Positions 1 through 12,844 of a stretch of DNA of 64,000 bases are shown piece after piece; the stretch's first letter is position 1, and the number at the start of each line of letters is the position of its first letter. The notes beneath the pieces were generated by a model. The model saw only the letters and a list, made by a program, of their open reading frames with translations. It was not told where the DNA came from and did not search any database. A program made the position numbers and the translations under genes. This DNA is from Tetraselmis striata (lineage: Eukaryota; Chlorophyta; Chlorodendrophyceae; Chlorodendrales; Chlorodendraceae). The stretch covers positions 1-64,000 of the forward strand of contig VCJN01002189.1 in assembly GCA_006384855.1 (NCBI GenBank), written 5' to 3'.

Positions 1-1166
1 ATTTTTAATACTAGAAGCACAGGCACTACATACCCGCAAATAATCACCCCATAGATTTTACTCGTAGATATTTATATATATGTATTGATTTTCGATCAAA
101 GATGCATATTACTATAGATAGGTTCATAATAATATATGCGATTTATATTGAAGATATGTGTAGCCAAAATATACCGGCGGTAGTATGCATGAGACCAATC
201 TACAGTACTCGTCACGTTAACTTGTTGGCGAGATATAGACACCCAGAAAGCAGCACCAGAGTAACACAGCACCTCTCATCAGGCTCGGAGTGCTAGGAAA
301 CTACTAAAGCCATCACCTGGACCACGGAGCAAGTAACCGGGCCAAATGAAGCCAATTTGGTATTAATAATATGGCTGGTGGAGTAAAGGACCGCCTCCCT
401 GACTCTTTCCCTATGCATCGTTGACTTCAGCTTGTGATACTGTGGCATGAATGGTGCCAGCTTGATAAGACCTAGGGACTACACATGCTGGTGAAACATG
501 CGAGTTCAACTCTTTGCTGGGCATGTCAGCAATATTCCGATTCGCTGTTACTTTGGCTGATAGTGCCCCTCTCTGCCTGGTTGAGCAGTCCTGTCCTTGC
601 GAAATATCGATGCCTGGAAGCCTTCCAATTTGCAATGCGCCTAGGGGATGCGACTGGGTATGAGACGCCAGTCATGCACATACGATGTCTGCCAAGTCGC
701 AGCGGAGAGACTGGACTGGTGGCTGGTAGGTGAGGGCACCGAGACGGCTGTGAAAAGGCAAGTCACGGCGCCCAACTTGACTTGCCGAGTAGCATAGGGC
801 CAAAACATGATGTGGCAAGGTTTTGTTGCAGAGGATGACAGGTAAGACTGTGAGAAGTACTGACCCAACGTAGCTGGATGAAGGATGGAGCGAGAGGGGG
901 GGGGGGGGGGGGGGGTCTCTCCACAGAGACTCTTGGAATATCATCAAAGTAGTTCACAAAATGTGCCATGCAGGCATCTGTGACGCGTCCATCTACAGCT
1001 CCGGTGGAGTGCATGCCGTGCTGCACGTCGGATCCAGCCCACCGTACGGTTGCACAAGGCGCAACCAGCAACAGCCACCACAGCCGCCGCAACCTCATCG
1101 CAGGCGCAGCGAAGCAACCGCCTAGCGCATCCCCGCCCCCATCCCCCAGTAGCCCGCAGACCCCGC
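1..1166. other. intergenic, no gene seen
   Basis: I see no convincing coding exon here; the open frames are short and have no recognisable protein features. The only distinct feature is a run of 20 G at 896-915. The last part is the 3' flank of the phosducin-like gene that ends at 1167 on the minus strand. Confidence 0.5.
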
Positions 1167-2434
1167 TCACTCGCTCGCCTGCTCCTGCTCTTCCTGCTCT
1201 TTCCGCTTCTCCATTACATCCACCACCAGCCGCTCCATGTACGCCTGCAACAGCCGCTCACAAGCCGTCAGCCATTGCCCCTTTCCAAGACCCTAACACA
1301 TCGCGGCCTGGCCGCACCGCAGTCTGATCCCCCTCCCCCCAACCCGTATCCAACGCACCTTGACCTCCTCTGGCGTCGGCTCGTTGGTGTGCTCCTCCCC
1401 CTCGAGCCGGCAGATCGGGCCAAAGCGGTTGAGCGTAAATGCGACCTCTGTCGCCATGCAAGCACACATAGCAACCCCTCAACCTACGCCCAACACACGG
1501 AGGAGCCAACAATCAGGGCAGGCGTGAGGGGCGGTTAGGGAAGGCGCCCTTTCCCACGAGGGGATGGGACATAGGGGGAGGGGTTAGCAGGGGTACTCAC
1601 GCTCCGGGTTGCAGTGGCGCCCCCCAAATGGCACCATCCCCACCAGGCTCTTCACGCACTGCTTGTCCTTGTAGATGAGCACGGTGGGCAAGTTGGCGTC
1701 AGGGTACTTGGGGATGCACTCAGTGGAGATAATTTTCCGGAACTTGGTGGATGTGTACTTCTTTGCCAGCTCGTCCAGGCACATGCCCAGCACCTTGCAG
1801 GGCGCCACGCTGCGCACAAGCCGCCCCATGTCAGCGTCCTCATCACGCCCCCCGTGGAGGTAAGCAGCAGACACGCAGGCGGCCGTACCCGTCCTTGAAG
1901 AGGTGCACGACCACCCAGAGGCCATCGCCTGCGTTGGTCACCTCCGACACGAACTCTGAGCCGCTGATCTGCTCCACGCTGTCGAAGCGCGGCGCCTTCG
2001 CCTCTTGACGCATCTCTTCCAGGCGCTTGCGCCTGCCAGACAGCCAAGCAGAGCAGTCATCGCCAAGCCGTGCCCCTTTTCACCGCCGATCAGCAAGTCC
2101 ACAATGCCCGACAGCGGCCTGCCCAGCATGTCCACGCTGGATGCCCTGCCCCAGTCTGTCCCCACCCAGCGAGCAGAAAGGAGCGCGCCAGCCCCGCGCA
2201 CCGGTACTCCGCCAGCACGGCATCGTCGTCAAACTCATCCTCCAGGTCGGACAGGTCATGCTCATCTTTACCGTCCAGCCAGGCCTCATCCTTGGCGACC
2301 TCCTCCTCCGGCGCGTACTTATCGGGCTTCCACTTGGGCGGTGGCTTCTCCTTGTTGCCAAACTTGACCTGCAGGTCGTCCCACTCCGTCGTCTCGTCCC
2401 GGCCGGTGGTGTAGTACGTGTGATAGTCCCCCAT
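1167..2434 (-). CDS. phosducin-like protein 3 (PhLP3/PDCL3 family), five exons
   Basis: Five exons read in the order 2434-2202, 2032-1889, 1809-1601, 1447-1359 and 1244-1167, all with GT-AG junctions that keep frame, giving 250 residues and a TGA stop. The protein begins MGDYHTYY and continues with TEWDDLQVKFGN and KPPPKWKPDKY, the N-terminal pattern of plant and algal PhLP3 homologues. An acidic stretch and a basic helix (RRKRLEEMRQEAK) follow, then a thioredoxin-like fold (about residues 95-220) with ISGSEFVSEV, WVVVHLFKDG, KIISTECIPKYPDANLPT and a GGRHC turn. Family members (about 250 residues) are cytosolic co-chaperones that help the CCT chaperonin fold tubulin, actin and G-protein beta subunits. 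The fold lacks a redox CxxC. The start at 2434 was chosen over an upstream ATG at 2461 because homologues start MGDYH. The protein ends in a charged Glu/Gln-rich tail. Confidence 0.9.
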
Positions 2435-4862
2435 TCTGCGCACCGCAGCGGCCGGTTGCACCAGGCGAGGTCAGCTCGCCCTCCCGGGCAGTGGGCAGAG
2501 CCAGCGGTGCGTGGCCACCACTCCCGCCGCTGCAACGCCCGAGGGCCGCTTCCCGATCCGCCGCACAAAGGCCGGCGGCGGTGGCAAAGCAGCAGGGCGC
2601 AAAGAGAAAGCCACGCAGTCCGCGGGTCGTAACGCGACTAGCGGGGGCTATCAGACATCTGATATTCGGCTGTGGCTGCTTGCGGCGGCCGCTTTGTTCA
2701 AAATGCGGCCAGTCTGCCTGTGCGTCCTGGCGAGCGACGTTTGGAACGGCGGTCGTATTATATGGGGATAATAATCAACATCATCATTCGACCGCCGCTC
2801 ACCAGATCGGCAGGTGCCGTCGGCGCACCTGCTCCGCTTCGCTGTCCCGCCAAACTGTCAGCTGGCCTCCCCGTTGTCGTTTAGACACCGTATACCAACT
2901 CGTGCTCTTCGGGAGCGCCTCGATATGTCCCGACTAGGAATAGCGGACAAGGGGTTCAGGGGCACGCAGTGGGAGGGAAAGGAGGGCTCTGCGCTTTATC
3001 TGGCGGCGGTACAGGTACATACCAGACTAGCGGCGGTACCAGGTACCCCTCGTATTTGTGGCAAGACGACGGTCGGCTCCAGACTACAGGTACGTAAGGA
3101 TTATTACTGGTGGTGGTGAAAAGGTAATAATAATTATTTACGAAGAGGTCTGCCCTGCCATACCGGTAGCGACCAGGGTTGGACTGCAGTATCTACTGCA
3201 CTGCAGACTGCAGAAACTGCAGCATGCAGTTAAGCTACTGCACTGCAGCCTGCAGTACTTCCCGAAAAGGGGCTGCAGTGCAGTTACCCAGCCAGGTAGA
3301 GAGTTCCCCAAATATATGCCCTTCACTGTCCCGCCCTTCCCTATAATCAACAGTTTCAGTGCTACTACAGCCTGCACTGCAGCCTGCAGTACTGCAGCAT
3401 GTTGACTGCAGCCGGCACTGCGGCCTGCACTGCAGCTTGCAGGCAGCCTGCAGTACTGCGGCATGCAATACTGCAGCCGGCACTGCAGCCTGCACTACAG
3501 CCTGCCTGCAGCCTGCAGTACTGGAAAATGGACTGCATCCCAACCCTGGTAGCGACCATACCCAGCACTCGGCGGGATAGTGCCACGCCGGCGCTATCAA
3601 GCCTGTCTCGTGATCTATGAGCATGTCTCGGAAGGATTACATGGTAGTCATCAGTGCTAACTAATTAATGACATCACGTAGGTGGGCTGAGATCTAGGGC
3701 TGTAACCCTGACATGATCTCCTCACATTCCTCCCCGCCATACGGTGTCAATTGACGGTAATATATGCGGAAAAAAGTGTATGGAACAAGCGCATTGTATA
3801 GTCAGCAAATGCACCACTAGCAACTACATATGTCATTGTCAGGTGACAGTCACACCCTGAAAAATCAGCATGGCAGATTTTCAAAGTTGAAACTCCGAAG
3901 TGATTGTTTGTCAATGACATGGAAGCTTGGATGCCATGTGTGTCAGTCATTGTTATAATATATATAATCATGACACAGATAAAGATGTTTGATGTTTTTG
4001 TATGTGTTTTGGCGGAGGTACATGTCTGTGTTGGTGATAGTGTACGTTACTACGCCCTTGATGGCGTGATCATGGAAGACCCAAAGCACATCACAACCAG
4101 TTGTTGGCCCGATGCACAGCAAAGTGGACACGGTTGTAAAGGGCAATGACCATGTGCATTGTTATTAAGAGGCACTCTCAAAGCCGTACTGCCATAAATT
4201 ACCCCTCCGAAGACAGGGCACCGCCCACGGCGGTATGTTATCACATGGTTAAGCTTGACGGGTGCTTGTCAGAATCAAAAGGATCTTGCCTCCGGGTAGG
4301 CTGGAATCGATTATTGACGAGATAAGTGGCAGTCAGCACCAGGACCCGCACCGTCCTAGGCGTCTCCTAGGGGATACGACTAGTTGAGCACAATCCAAAG
4401 CAAGCCATTGATTCCTGAAGCTGCCACCACATCGGAACCCAATATCACAAGTCTATTGGATCACTGCCTAAGTAATTCGCCGGTAATACCCTTCCATTAC
4501 CCCGTAATCTTACTAGATAATATAACTTGGTTGTAGTCGTTCCGTGACATACTCGTAATAAACTCCATCATGCGCATATCACACGTCATCGCGACGATAT
4601 ATCCGCGGTGGACTATTTTGCTTTTGGCTCTAGAAGCCCGACAATCTCGCGTCATGATGCTGTGCATCGATAGGGCGATATATAGCGCGCGGCAGTGGGC
4701 GGGCGGAAGAAAATATCTACATCCGGTTTTGGTCAGGACCGCTACTGGTCGTGCCACGGCGGCGGCCTTGCTCGCGGGTGGCGGCAGCGGCTATTGTTGC
4801 CATGGCGGCCTGGCGGCCGGCCCGCGTCCCAAACGCGGCCCACCACCCGCCCTGGCCCCAGC
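2435..4862. other. intergenic; promoter flank and repeat element
   Basis: This is the upstream flank of the phosducin-like gene on the minus strand. No coding exon could be supported. It contains short repeats around 3001-3055 (copies of a gcggcggtac motif) and the CTGCAG-rich element annotated separately at 3172-3550. From about 3650 it becomes AT-rich with no recognisable content. Confidence 0.45.
3172..3550. repeat. CTGCAG-rich array bounded by an inverted repeat
   Basis: The interval holds a dense series of the palindrome CTGCAG in variants of gcctgcagtactgcagc, in two blocks (3183-3280 and about 3366-3525). It is bounded by arms at 3172-3190 and 3532-3550 that are inverted copies matching at 17 of 19 bases. 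Apparent open frames across it are only low-complexity Cys/Ala/Leu/Gln translations. A non-autonomous, hairpin-forming mobile element or an expanded palindromic satellite would fit; no transposase or target-site duplication was identified. Confidence 0.5.
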
Positions 4863-5502
4863 GCCGCCCCGGCCCTGGGCCGGTACTCTATAGCCGCCGG
4901 CTTGGCGGGCTGCTTGGCCTTCTTGGCCTGGGGCTTCAGACTATTGCCCTCGTCGACGTTGTCACCGGGGAAGATTTGCGTGGCGGCTAGGTTCTTGACC
5001 GCGTTGGTGTTGTGCTTGATGATGCCGCCCGCCTTCTTCTGATGTTGCTTCTACACGCCCACAATGCCGTGGAGCTCTGTCGATGCAGCGGTGCCCGCCG
5101 GCGGCAGCGCCACGATCCGCCTCACCGCGGCCGGACATGGCGCAGCTGACGAGCGCTGAACACTCGATACGATCGGTTTACCGCCAAACGCAGGGATTGG
5201 GCGGGGGTCTGACACAGCAACTGCGAAAGCCAATATGCTTGTTGACTGCTTGTCATCGCTGCGGTGGTTGTGTTATCGAGCAAGTGCGAAAACAAACGCG
5301 ACTCACCTGCGGCTTCCGAGTGCGGCGTCGCCTCACAAACCTCCTCCTCGCCCTTGAACACCACGTTAGAAGGGGGGCACTGGCCGGCTTGGTAGTGCCT
5401 CCCTAGCTCGCTCTGCTGCTATGCCTCTGCAATATCGAGGGCCTTCGCGAGTCGGTCCTCGTTTGACAATGGTCCCTTCTTCCTATCGGCGTCCTTGCCC
5501 AT
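4863..5502 (-). pseudogene. decayed coding remnant with two in-frame TAG stops
   Basis: On the minus strand an ATG at 5502 opens a well-composed frame (MGKDADRKKGPLSNEDRLAK) that meets TAG at 5421-5419 and then continues sensibly through QSELGRHYQAG and VVFKGEEEVCEATPHSEAAG to a splice-donor-like GGTGAGT near 5309. A second segment (ALPPAGTAASTELHGIVGV) meets TAG at 5053-5051 and continues into KKAGGIIKHNTNAVKNLAA, then FPGDNVDEG and a Lys/Ala-rich stretch to about 4863. Both stops lie in Gln-rich context where CAG would fit. I do not recognise the family. It could be a dead gene copy or part of a degenerate transposon. Confidence 0.4.
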
Positions 5503-7308
5503 CCGGGAAGTAGCGCCGAGCGAGGTAGTTCCTCACGTTCTCATGCTGCTTCCTGGATAGCACAAGGTGCACCGTCAGCACAACCCACAAGGATGGTCGC
5601 AGTGGAATTGGGAGGAAGGGGGGGTGGGTTGTATTGTCGGAACGCGGCAATGACGGTCTCCTTGGCGTTGTATTGGTTTTCGGCTGTTTAGCCGGCACGG
5701 TAGTTGAAGGTAGCGTAGCAGATCCGCTCGGTGAACGGGGGCGCGGCGATGGGAGACCACGTGGCAATAGCATATCACACAAGAATTCATATGGTGACAC
5801 ATCGCAAAGACATATGTTCGATTGCGGCATGCAACAGCACACAAGGTGCACTGTGCGAATGTTGTTGGTTGGCTTATTAGGGCTTAATGTGATCAACCGC
5901 GGTCTCTCATTGTTGTTGTTATTAATATTTGTTTCATATGTTTTCTCTTTTTATGTAGTTTATTTGTACTTTGTTTGTTTTGTTGGTTTCCATGTTTTGC
6001 AAACCACAATGGGAGAGTGTATCATAAACATATCGTGAGAATATCTCCTCACAGTATTAGTGGGCGTAGACAAGAGTAATAATCTACACCGCGTACCAGT
6101 ATTGCGTGCTATATGTAGTAGCGCATACCAGTGGCAAATATTTTTCAACGGCATGGTTGGCATTCTCTAATTGATTTGCCCCCCTTCTATATAATTTCTT
6201 TTCTATTCTTTTATTCCTTATGTATATCTATTGCATGGGCTAGCTGCAAAATGCGCTCGGGAAATCATCCGAAAAGGCACTAGGAAACGCCCACTACGGC
6301 ATCTGCGAGATGGAAGCAGCATCAGTAGAGGAAGCGGAATGAGTACGAGCACATGCAAACTTGGCCATATGCACCGGCAGAGAATGCCGCCCAAGGTACC
6401 ATGCACGCAAGCAAAGACCCGATGCAGTAACTCCCGCCATGTGCGCGACATGTGAAGGCGGAACTCAGCATGTTGACTGGCGACGAAGTTCCCATTCAAG
6501 ACCCTTTACGGAGTGAACACGAAGGAAGCACGAAGTAGGGGCGGAAGGACCGCCATGGAAGTTGCGCACGGCATGCAACACCGCGAAGATGTAAATAGAC
6601 CACCGTCACAGCCGATTTTCTCAGGCTGCCGCGTCCTCGACCACCTAAGGATAGTACCGATGGACCATCTGCACCGGCGCGGAAGACGCCCGGTCCGCCG
6701 CCAACTTGCCATGCTTCGTCTATGTCGCCGCGATCCCAGGGGTGCACTACTAGCGGAGGTCGTTGCCCCAAGTGGGAGTCGTGGAGGACACGCACGCGAA
6801 ATCGATCATGTAATTGCACGCCGGGCCACCCCACCCCGCCATCGTCAAATCCAACGGCCGCGAGCGGTGTTCCAGCCCTAAGTGTAGAGCATATAACAAG
6901 CGGTCAGCCGGCGGGCGCAACCCATTTGTCTCAAGCGTCAAGTCGCCGGCTCCCGAGCGGTCAACATGGTTCAAAACAATTGTTAGGTTGTTCACTTGTG
7001 AAAGTAGTTGTCCATTGAGCATCTTTGCAAGAAATTCGTAAAACGTTGATGTTGGAGCCTTGGAGTGAGAATTGCATTCAGTTTCATTGTGTGCTTATTT
7101 GATGTCCGTTCAAAACGTGCGAAATTGGGCGTGCACTGCATGGATGCAAGAAATTGTCGTTTTTGGACACGCCCGCCAACCCCATCATTATCTAGGCGGG
7201 GCTGGCGCGCGAAGACATAACTTGAAGTGTCTAATACCTCTATCTAGTGATACATGTGCTCAAATCGCATTGTCTAAACGGAATGAGGGGCCAGAAGTCG
7301 CATCCTTA

Positions 7309-7342
7309 CCCCCCCCCCCCCCCCCGGGGGGGGGGGGGGGGG
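7309..7342. repeat. perfect 17+17 C-run/G-run palindrome
   Basis: Seventeen C (7309-7325) are followed directly by seventeen G (7326-7342). The 34-bp block is its own reverse complement and could fold into a hairpin without a spacer, or each half could form a G-quadruplex or i-motif. It may instead mark a local assembly or sequencing artefact. Confidence 0.85.
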
Positions 7343-10300
7343 CTTCTACAAGTACGTACCGCATAACTATAAAGTATTGTCAACATGTCCAAAACGCACT
7401 AACTTCTTCTCGTCTGCGTTGAGGCGGTGGCCGTTGAACGGGGTGGCACACACGATGCATTGGGTGAAACGCTTAGTCTTCGGAACCTCCACATGCGGAC
7501 ATGCAAACTGAAGCCACGCTCGGCGGAAGGAGAAAATTGATGCGGACTTCTCTAAATTAACCGGTAATACTGTGCAATGACAGTTTATGTTGCCGAATGT
7601 AGCCAAATACTCATACTAGGGGCCCGGGAAAGGAAGCACTCACGGTCTTGATATCCTTGGAGTCGGCAACATACAGCTAGTATACCCGGGACTTCCTCAT
7701 CCATCATGACATATTGCATTGCGCTTGCCCGTTGGACGGGTTAGGAATATTATGCTCAAGCCTGCGGCTAGCGTCGGACAAGTAGAGCCCAAGCCAGACC
7801 CTGGCATGGCTGCGAGGGGGGGTGGGTATCTTAAGAGCCTTGGCCCGTTTCAATGCCATCCATGATCATTCATGACATCGCGCTGAATCTCTGAGAGCCT
7901 ACGCTCGAATACGTGATGGATGAACCTCCACGACTCGCGGCAAGTCCGGAAAGGATAGATGACAACAATGCATACATATAGTAAGCATCGTTCAGAGCCA
8001 CCCCCAGTGAATGGAGACGATGCACGCTTGCCAAGTCGGGAAATGTTTGCCAAGGACGCGTGGCGAAATAATGAATAAAAGTTACTACGCAGATAAACAT
8101 ACACTTTTTCCGGAGATATTATGTGATGGCAAAGGTGATGTGGTGTACAACACGCCATCATTTCATCCACAAGATGGGCGCATCCCGATTTTGTGCGTGA
8201 AATAAAACTAGTCAATTCATACACACGTGCCCGAAATACTTGATCCATGATTGTGATGATGTTGTTTCTTTGTTTGAGTTTCGTCTAATGCAAAATATCC
8301 AATAATGGGTTGGATGCCTAGCATTTGTCACTAAAGCAAGTTCGCGATGACAATAATAGGATTCAACAATGTCCCGCAACACTTACGTATAACGCAAATG
8401 GAGGGTGGTTTGAAAAAGTCAGACGGCATTTCATTGATGGGACTTGTGAGGATCTACAACGAAAAGATGCCCTAAGTTTCAACACGCCCCAAGTTGCAAC
8501 ACACTCAGTATTTTCCGCATATCGTGGCCTCTTGGCATCTTGTGAGGGGTTTCTATAGCACATTTTGCTAGTCTATTTATATGCTATCTTGAGAATGTCG
8601 GCAACCCTAGGTGGAGGCGGCATAGCCGCTGCCCTAGCTATCCGCAATATTATGGGATGAGTGAGTGGTGGGTTACAGACAACGCACGGCTCCCGACTCC
8701 CGTCTCGCGACCACGAGGGTAAAGGCGTGTGACGCGGCAGCGGACGAAGTTGCTTGCGTATCGAGCACGGCAGCAAACGAAATGCATACCGGCGATGTAG
8801 CAGCGAGTAGGGATGGGATGCATGTGCAGTGCTCTATAGTCGCAGATGTATCACTAAGATCATCTGTCGGCTGTGGACTTGCGCAACGTGGCCGGCCCGG
8901 CGGACGGGGCCGCAAATCGGCGGAGATGTGAGATGCGAACTTGCCGGGTTTCGGCGACAACGTCCTCCGTGCGACCAGCACACGGTTGCTTGGAGGGCTT
9001 GACCGTGTCAGATGCTAGAGAAGCCTTAACAGTACCGCGGTGATGATAGTTACGGACTGTGGGGATACGTGTTGGTGACGTACCCTACGATAGCCGCGTC
9101 GCGGCGCTTTCAACACCAAGTAGACGCGAGATCATCTTCACTGCTAGCGACCCGCGCGATTGGCGACGTGCAACACCGACCGCCCTGCACCCGACGAGCA
9201 GCATGAAACAGTTCAAGGAGTCAAGGTATTTATACTATTAATATTAAGGATTTCCACCGTCTTCTATGTATGGCGGCATAGAGGTACATACGGCTCTAGT
9301 AGAGGCATTTAGACTGTCTTCCAGGAGCAAGAACACGGTGGGAATTCTTATTCATGTTTTAATATCGATATATCGGTGGTCTGTAGTGGACGTTTCATAT
9401 TGCCTTTTCGGGAATTCGGGTGATTTCCTGGTCGCATTTTGCAGCTAGCTTATGGAATTATTTATTATATGTATGTGTGGCCTGTTATCATATCTGTTAA
9501 TATCTTATGTGGACGACGCATGTGCTGCGTTTATTTTATTCAAAATTCAAATAGGTAGCTACTACCGGACTTTTGAATTTAAAAGTTTAAAATATGACAT
9601 CAATTTTGGACTATACCACAGGCGCTAAACTGGTACCGATTAATTGCGATACTACATTTCTTCAACCACATTTCTTTACCGCCGGAGTACCGGTCCTCCA
9701 GTGAAATAGAACAAAAGGCCAGTAAGGATTCACAAATAATCCACAGCGAGAAGCAGTGCTGGTACTAGGATATGAGATAGACAAGCCGGGTGCTCGTATT
9801 GATTAGTCGCTTGAGTTGCGCGCGCCTAGTTCAAATTTTGGCGGCAATGTAATTTGAATTTTGGCGGCGATGTAGTGGGCACCGGATAATTAGATTCACT
9901 ATTTTACCGGACTCAACATTTGTACCGTACGGTTTACATCGCTGTACCGGGTGTGTGTCGACATTAGATTTAGCGCACTAGAACCGCGGAGAGTGCTGCG
10001 TAATCGTTATTATTATACTACCCTGAAGAACTCGTAGCGACTAGTAGTTGACTTATTCCAGAGATGATTGCATTATTTGACACTGATGGCTCTTGCTCGA
10101 GATGCTGAGCTGGTACAGAGTATGGCCGCCGGCGGATGCCGCGGACTAGCGTGCATATTCGTTGGTCGCTACAAAAGGGAGAGTAGAGAGGATCCTCATC
10201 ACATCGCGATGTAGCGACACTGTGGTTCGAGGGCATCTACCCGTACTAATTAGTAGCGGCGCCAAATTTCATGCACGCGGACGAGGGCGCCGCGGTGACT

Positions 10301-10411
10301 AATTGGTAACGTCCAGCTCTCTATACAATATTTATTGCATCTGGGCTTTCACAAAAATTGCACTACAAACAGAACTAACAGCAATCTATATAATCATTAA
10401 ACATATAGGCG

Positions 10412-10475
10412 ACTAAAGATAACGACTAAGCATTCCTTCCTCTGCTAGCTCATGTAATTACTAAAGATAACGACT
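10412..10475 (+). repeat. 16-bp direct repeat
   Basis: The string actaaagataacgact occurs at 10412-10427 and again at 10460-10475, 48 bases apart, in an AT-rich stretch with other ttagtcgct-like motifs. Its function is unknown. Confidence 0.7.
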
Positions 10476-11163
10476 TCATAGCTAGGGTAGAATCCGAGCG
10501 ACTACGGAATAAATTAGTCGCTATATGGTCGCAATCATTTCGGTACCACCGCTGCCGCGAGGCTACCGGTAGTGGTACGAACACCAGTTGGCGCACGAGG
10601 TCAAGTGCTGGGGCGGCTTCGGCCGATGTCCCGGGGCGAACTTTACTTTACTTTTACCAGTACCGGGCGGGCGCGGGCGCATCCAGCAGCGACTACCATA
10701 CCGGTATAATGGCAACGAAATCTTAGCAACTGTAGTTGGTAAGGAGTATTACATCATCACGGAAGGACGATATCTCGAGTTTGAGTTTGAAAACACAGCG
10801 ACGCAGACCCGGACAGACGAAACCGCTACCTGCCCAGACCATATCAGCCGTCACCTCCGCGCAGCAGCCCAGACAATAAAACTCAACAGCGGCTCCTATC
10901 CGTCTAGTCCTCTGTCCATCTGTCTCTACCTGCTTCCCTCTGATCATCGCCCGGCCCCTCTGCTGTCGATATCGACAAGTCTCTCCGTCGGGTGCGAGCA
11001 ATCGGAGCCGAGCGACGAACGCCGTCAGCCCCTCAATATCCCCGCAATAGCGCACCGGCAGCAGAGCACCTCCGACCCGGCCAACTTCACTCTGTTCCCA
11101 ACGTCCCTGGCCACTATACGCCCTTGAATTGCACTTCGCCACTTCTCCCCCTCGGACCGAGAC

Positions 11164-12340
11164 ATGTGTGCCCCTGAGTCGACAGCGCCGGCCTGCAAGC
11201 GGCCCTGCCGCAGGCGTCCGGAGATGCCCGGCCGCGGCGCTGAGCTGGCCCTGGAGCTCGCCGTCGGGGCTGGGGTACTAAACGCACGGAGCCTCGCCGC
11301 TGTGGGCGCCACCTCCCGCGCCTTTTACGACCTCATCCTCGGCCCCGCAGCACATGAGGACCTGTGGGCAGCAGCGCTGACGCTTGAGGCTGGGTCTGAG
11401 CTCAGTGGCGGCGCGGCGAGGGTGCTTGCCGAGCTCGGCGGAGTCTCCACCCGGGCGCTCGCCGCATCAGCTTCGCATCCTCCCAGTGCGCTCCGCACCG
11501 ATGAGCCTTGCGGGGCCCCGCCGCCGCTCCGAATTTGTTTCGACGCCGCTACCATGGCATCGGACACATACCTCCGCGCGGCGTGCGTTGCTGCCGTGGA
11601 GTGGCTTCTTTGGGGGGCGTCAGGGCGGCTGCTCTGGAGCGTCCCATCCGCGCGTTTGCTCTGTCGCCGGCTCGGCGAGCCCGCCGCTGCTAGGACGCCG
11701 TCGACGCCGGGCGCGACGCGCTCCAGCTGGGCGGGGCAGTTCTGTGTGACTGGAAATGCGGCCAGGGAGTTGCCGTCGCTGGAGGCCGCGGCCGGGGTGG
11801 TGCAGGAGGCGATCCTTGCCGACTGCTGGGCGGTGCAGGTGCGCCCAACGGTTCAAAACAAATAGAAACCCATCCACGCGTCTCTCATGCCCAGCTGCGA
11901 ATTAGCCCTGCCTATGGCGATGCATTAAGCCTTTTTCCTCGCCCTGGCAGGTATCGCACCCTTCGTGCCCGGCGACCGCCGCTCGCTGGGCGCATCTGAA
12001 TTACGACTGCGTGACAGACGGCGAGGAGGGCGAGGAGCGCTGCCGCGAGGCCCTCGCCACCACGGAGGGCATCGTGCATGCTATGCTGGGCGACGGCTGC
12101 TGCGTGGATCTCAACATGTTGTGCGGCGGCAAGGCCGGCGAAGGAGTGCGATACCAGTACAGCCCGGCGCCCGACGGGAGCTGGACCGAGGCCGCCGTGT
12201 TTAACTACCGCACCAATGCGCATGGCCTACTTGCCACTCTGTGGCAGGAGTCGCGCAGCGATCAGGATCACCGCGACGCCCCTTTCGTGGCGCCATCGAA
12301 GTGGGAGGGCTGGCCTTGGAGTTTGATCACGGCCGTCTGA
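11164..12340 (+). CDS. F-box-like protein, two exons
   Basis: Exon 1 (11164-11838) ends GTG CAG before a GT donor, and exon 2 (11951-12340) starts after CCTGGCAG. The junction is phase 0 and gives 354 residues ending in TGA. Residues about 26-72 (ELALELAVGAGVL, SLAAVGATSRAFYDLIL, HEDLWAAAL) have the helical pattern of an F-box: a leading helix, a 'vgatSrafydl' segment and a Trp in the last helix. That would place the protein as a substrate receptor of an SCF ubiquitin ligase, but no known substrate-binding repeat is visible. The C-terminal half has an acidic Cys-containing stretch (EEGEERCREAL) and ends WEGWPWSLITAV. An internal ATG at 11224 is an alternative start. TGTAA motifs near 12729 and 12766 could serve as polyadenylation signals. 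F-box assignment is by pattern only. Confidence 0.6.
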
Positions 12341-12844
12341 CTTAGAGGATACCAAACCAGAGCAGGCTAGCGCGCACCCGCAACGTCAGCAGCCACAAGC
12401 AGCATAACGACAAGCTACAATGTTGTGCTGACGTCCAATCGCACTCCCGTCATACAATCCCTTCACCAGGACCTTGGGCAGAGACACCCAGCCTGCCCAT
12501 AGTTTCATCCACCCAGCCATCTCCTGAGCATCATTGTCCACACCTGGGCCCGCTGTGGCCAGAAGAAGGCTTACGTTGTTCTGACTACCAGAAATGAGCC
12601 CTCGCCCTATGCGGTAGGCCACCAGGAGGGGGGCGGCAGTCTGCAGACAGTCTACAAGCCCATTCCGTCATGGACGTGATACACAGCATAAATCGAAATA
12701 TTCTGTATTTGAGAGAGTTTCACCGCGTTGTAATTCATTTCGATGTGTTCTATGAATGGGTGTGCTGTAAATGCCATGATTGTGCAGGGTTGAAGCTACA
12801 GTTCAGGTTGCCGCCCCTGCGGCTGCCGCTCCTTGTCCACAGCC

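Larger units (their letters stand above)
5503..11163. other. gene-poor, partly AT-rich intergenic stretch
   Basis: More than 5.6 kb in which no coding region, RNA gene or complete mobile element could be supported. Open frames are short and without domain signatures. Composition switches between AT-rich patches (for example 5900-6230 and 9450-9620) and GC-richer patches. Repeated short motifs such as ttagtcgct and gcgactagtag occur between 9800 and 10520 and suggest old non-autonomous elements. The C/G palindrome at 7309-7342 and a 16-bp direct repeat at 10412 are listed separately. The last 500 bases are the upstream flank of the gene at 11164. Confidence 0.45.

Noticed and set aside
3359..3624. 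Open frames with repeated TAAC/CSTAAC-type peptides across the CTGCAG array.
   Set aside because: All frames on both strands give low-complexity peptides from the same palindromic repeat; none looks like a protein.
4863..5502. TAG read as glutamine, as in some ulvophyte algae.
   Set aside because: The secreted protein gene at 16279-16920 ends naturally in TAG, and the PKS, PhLP3 and F-box-like genes contain no in-frame TAG in their supported exons.
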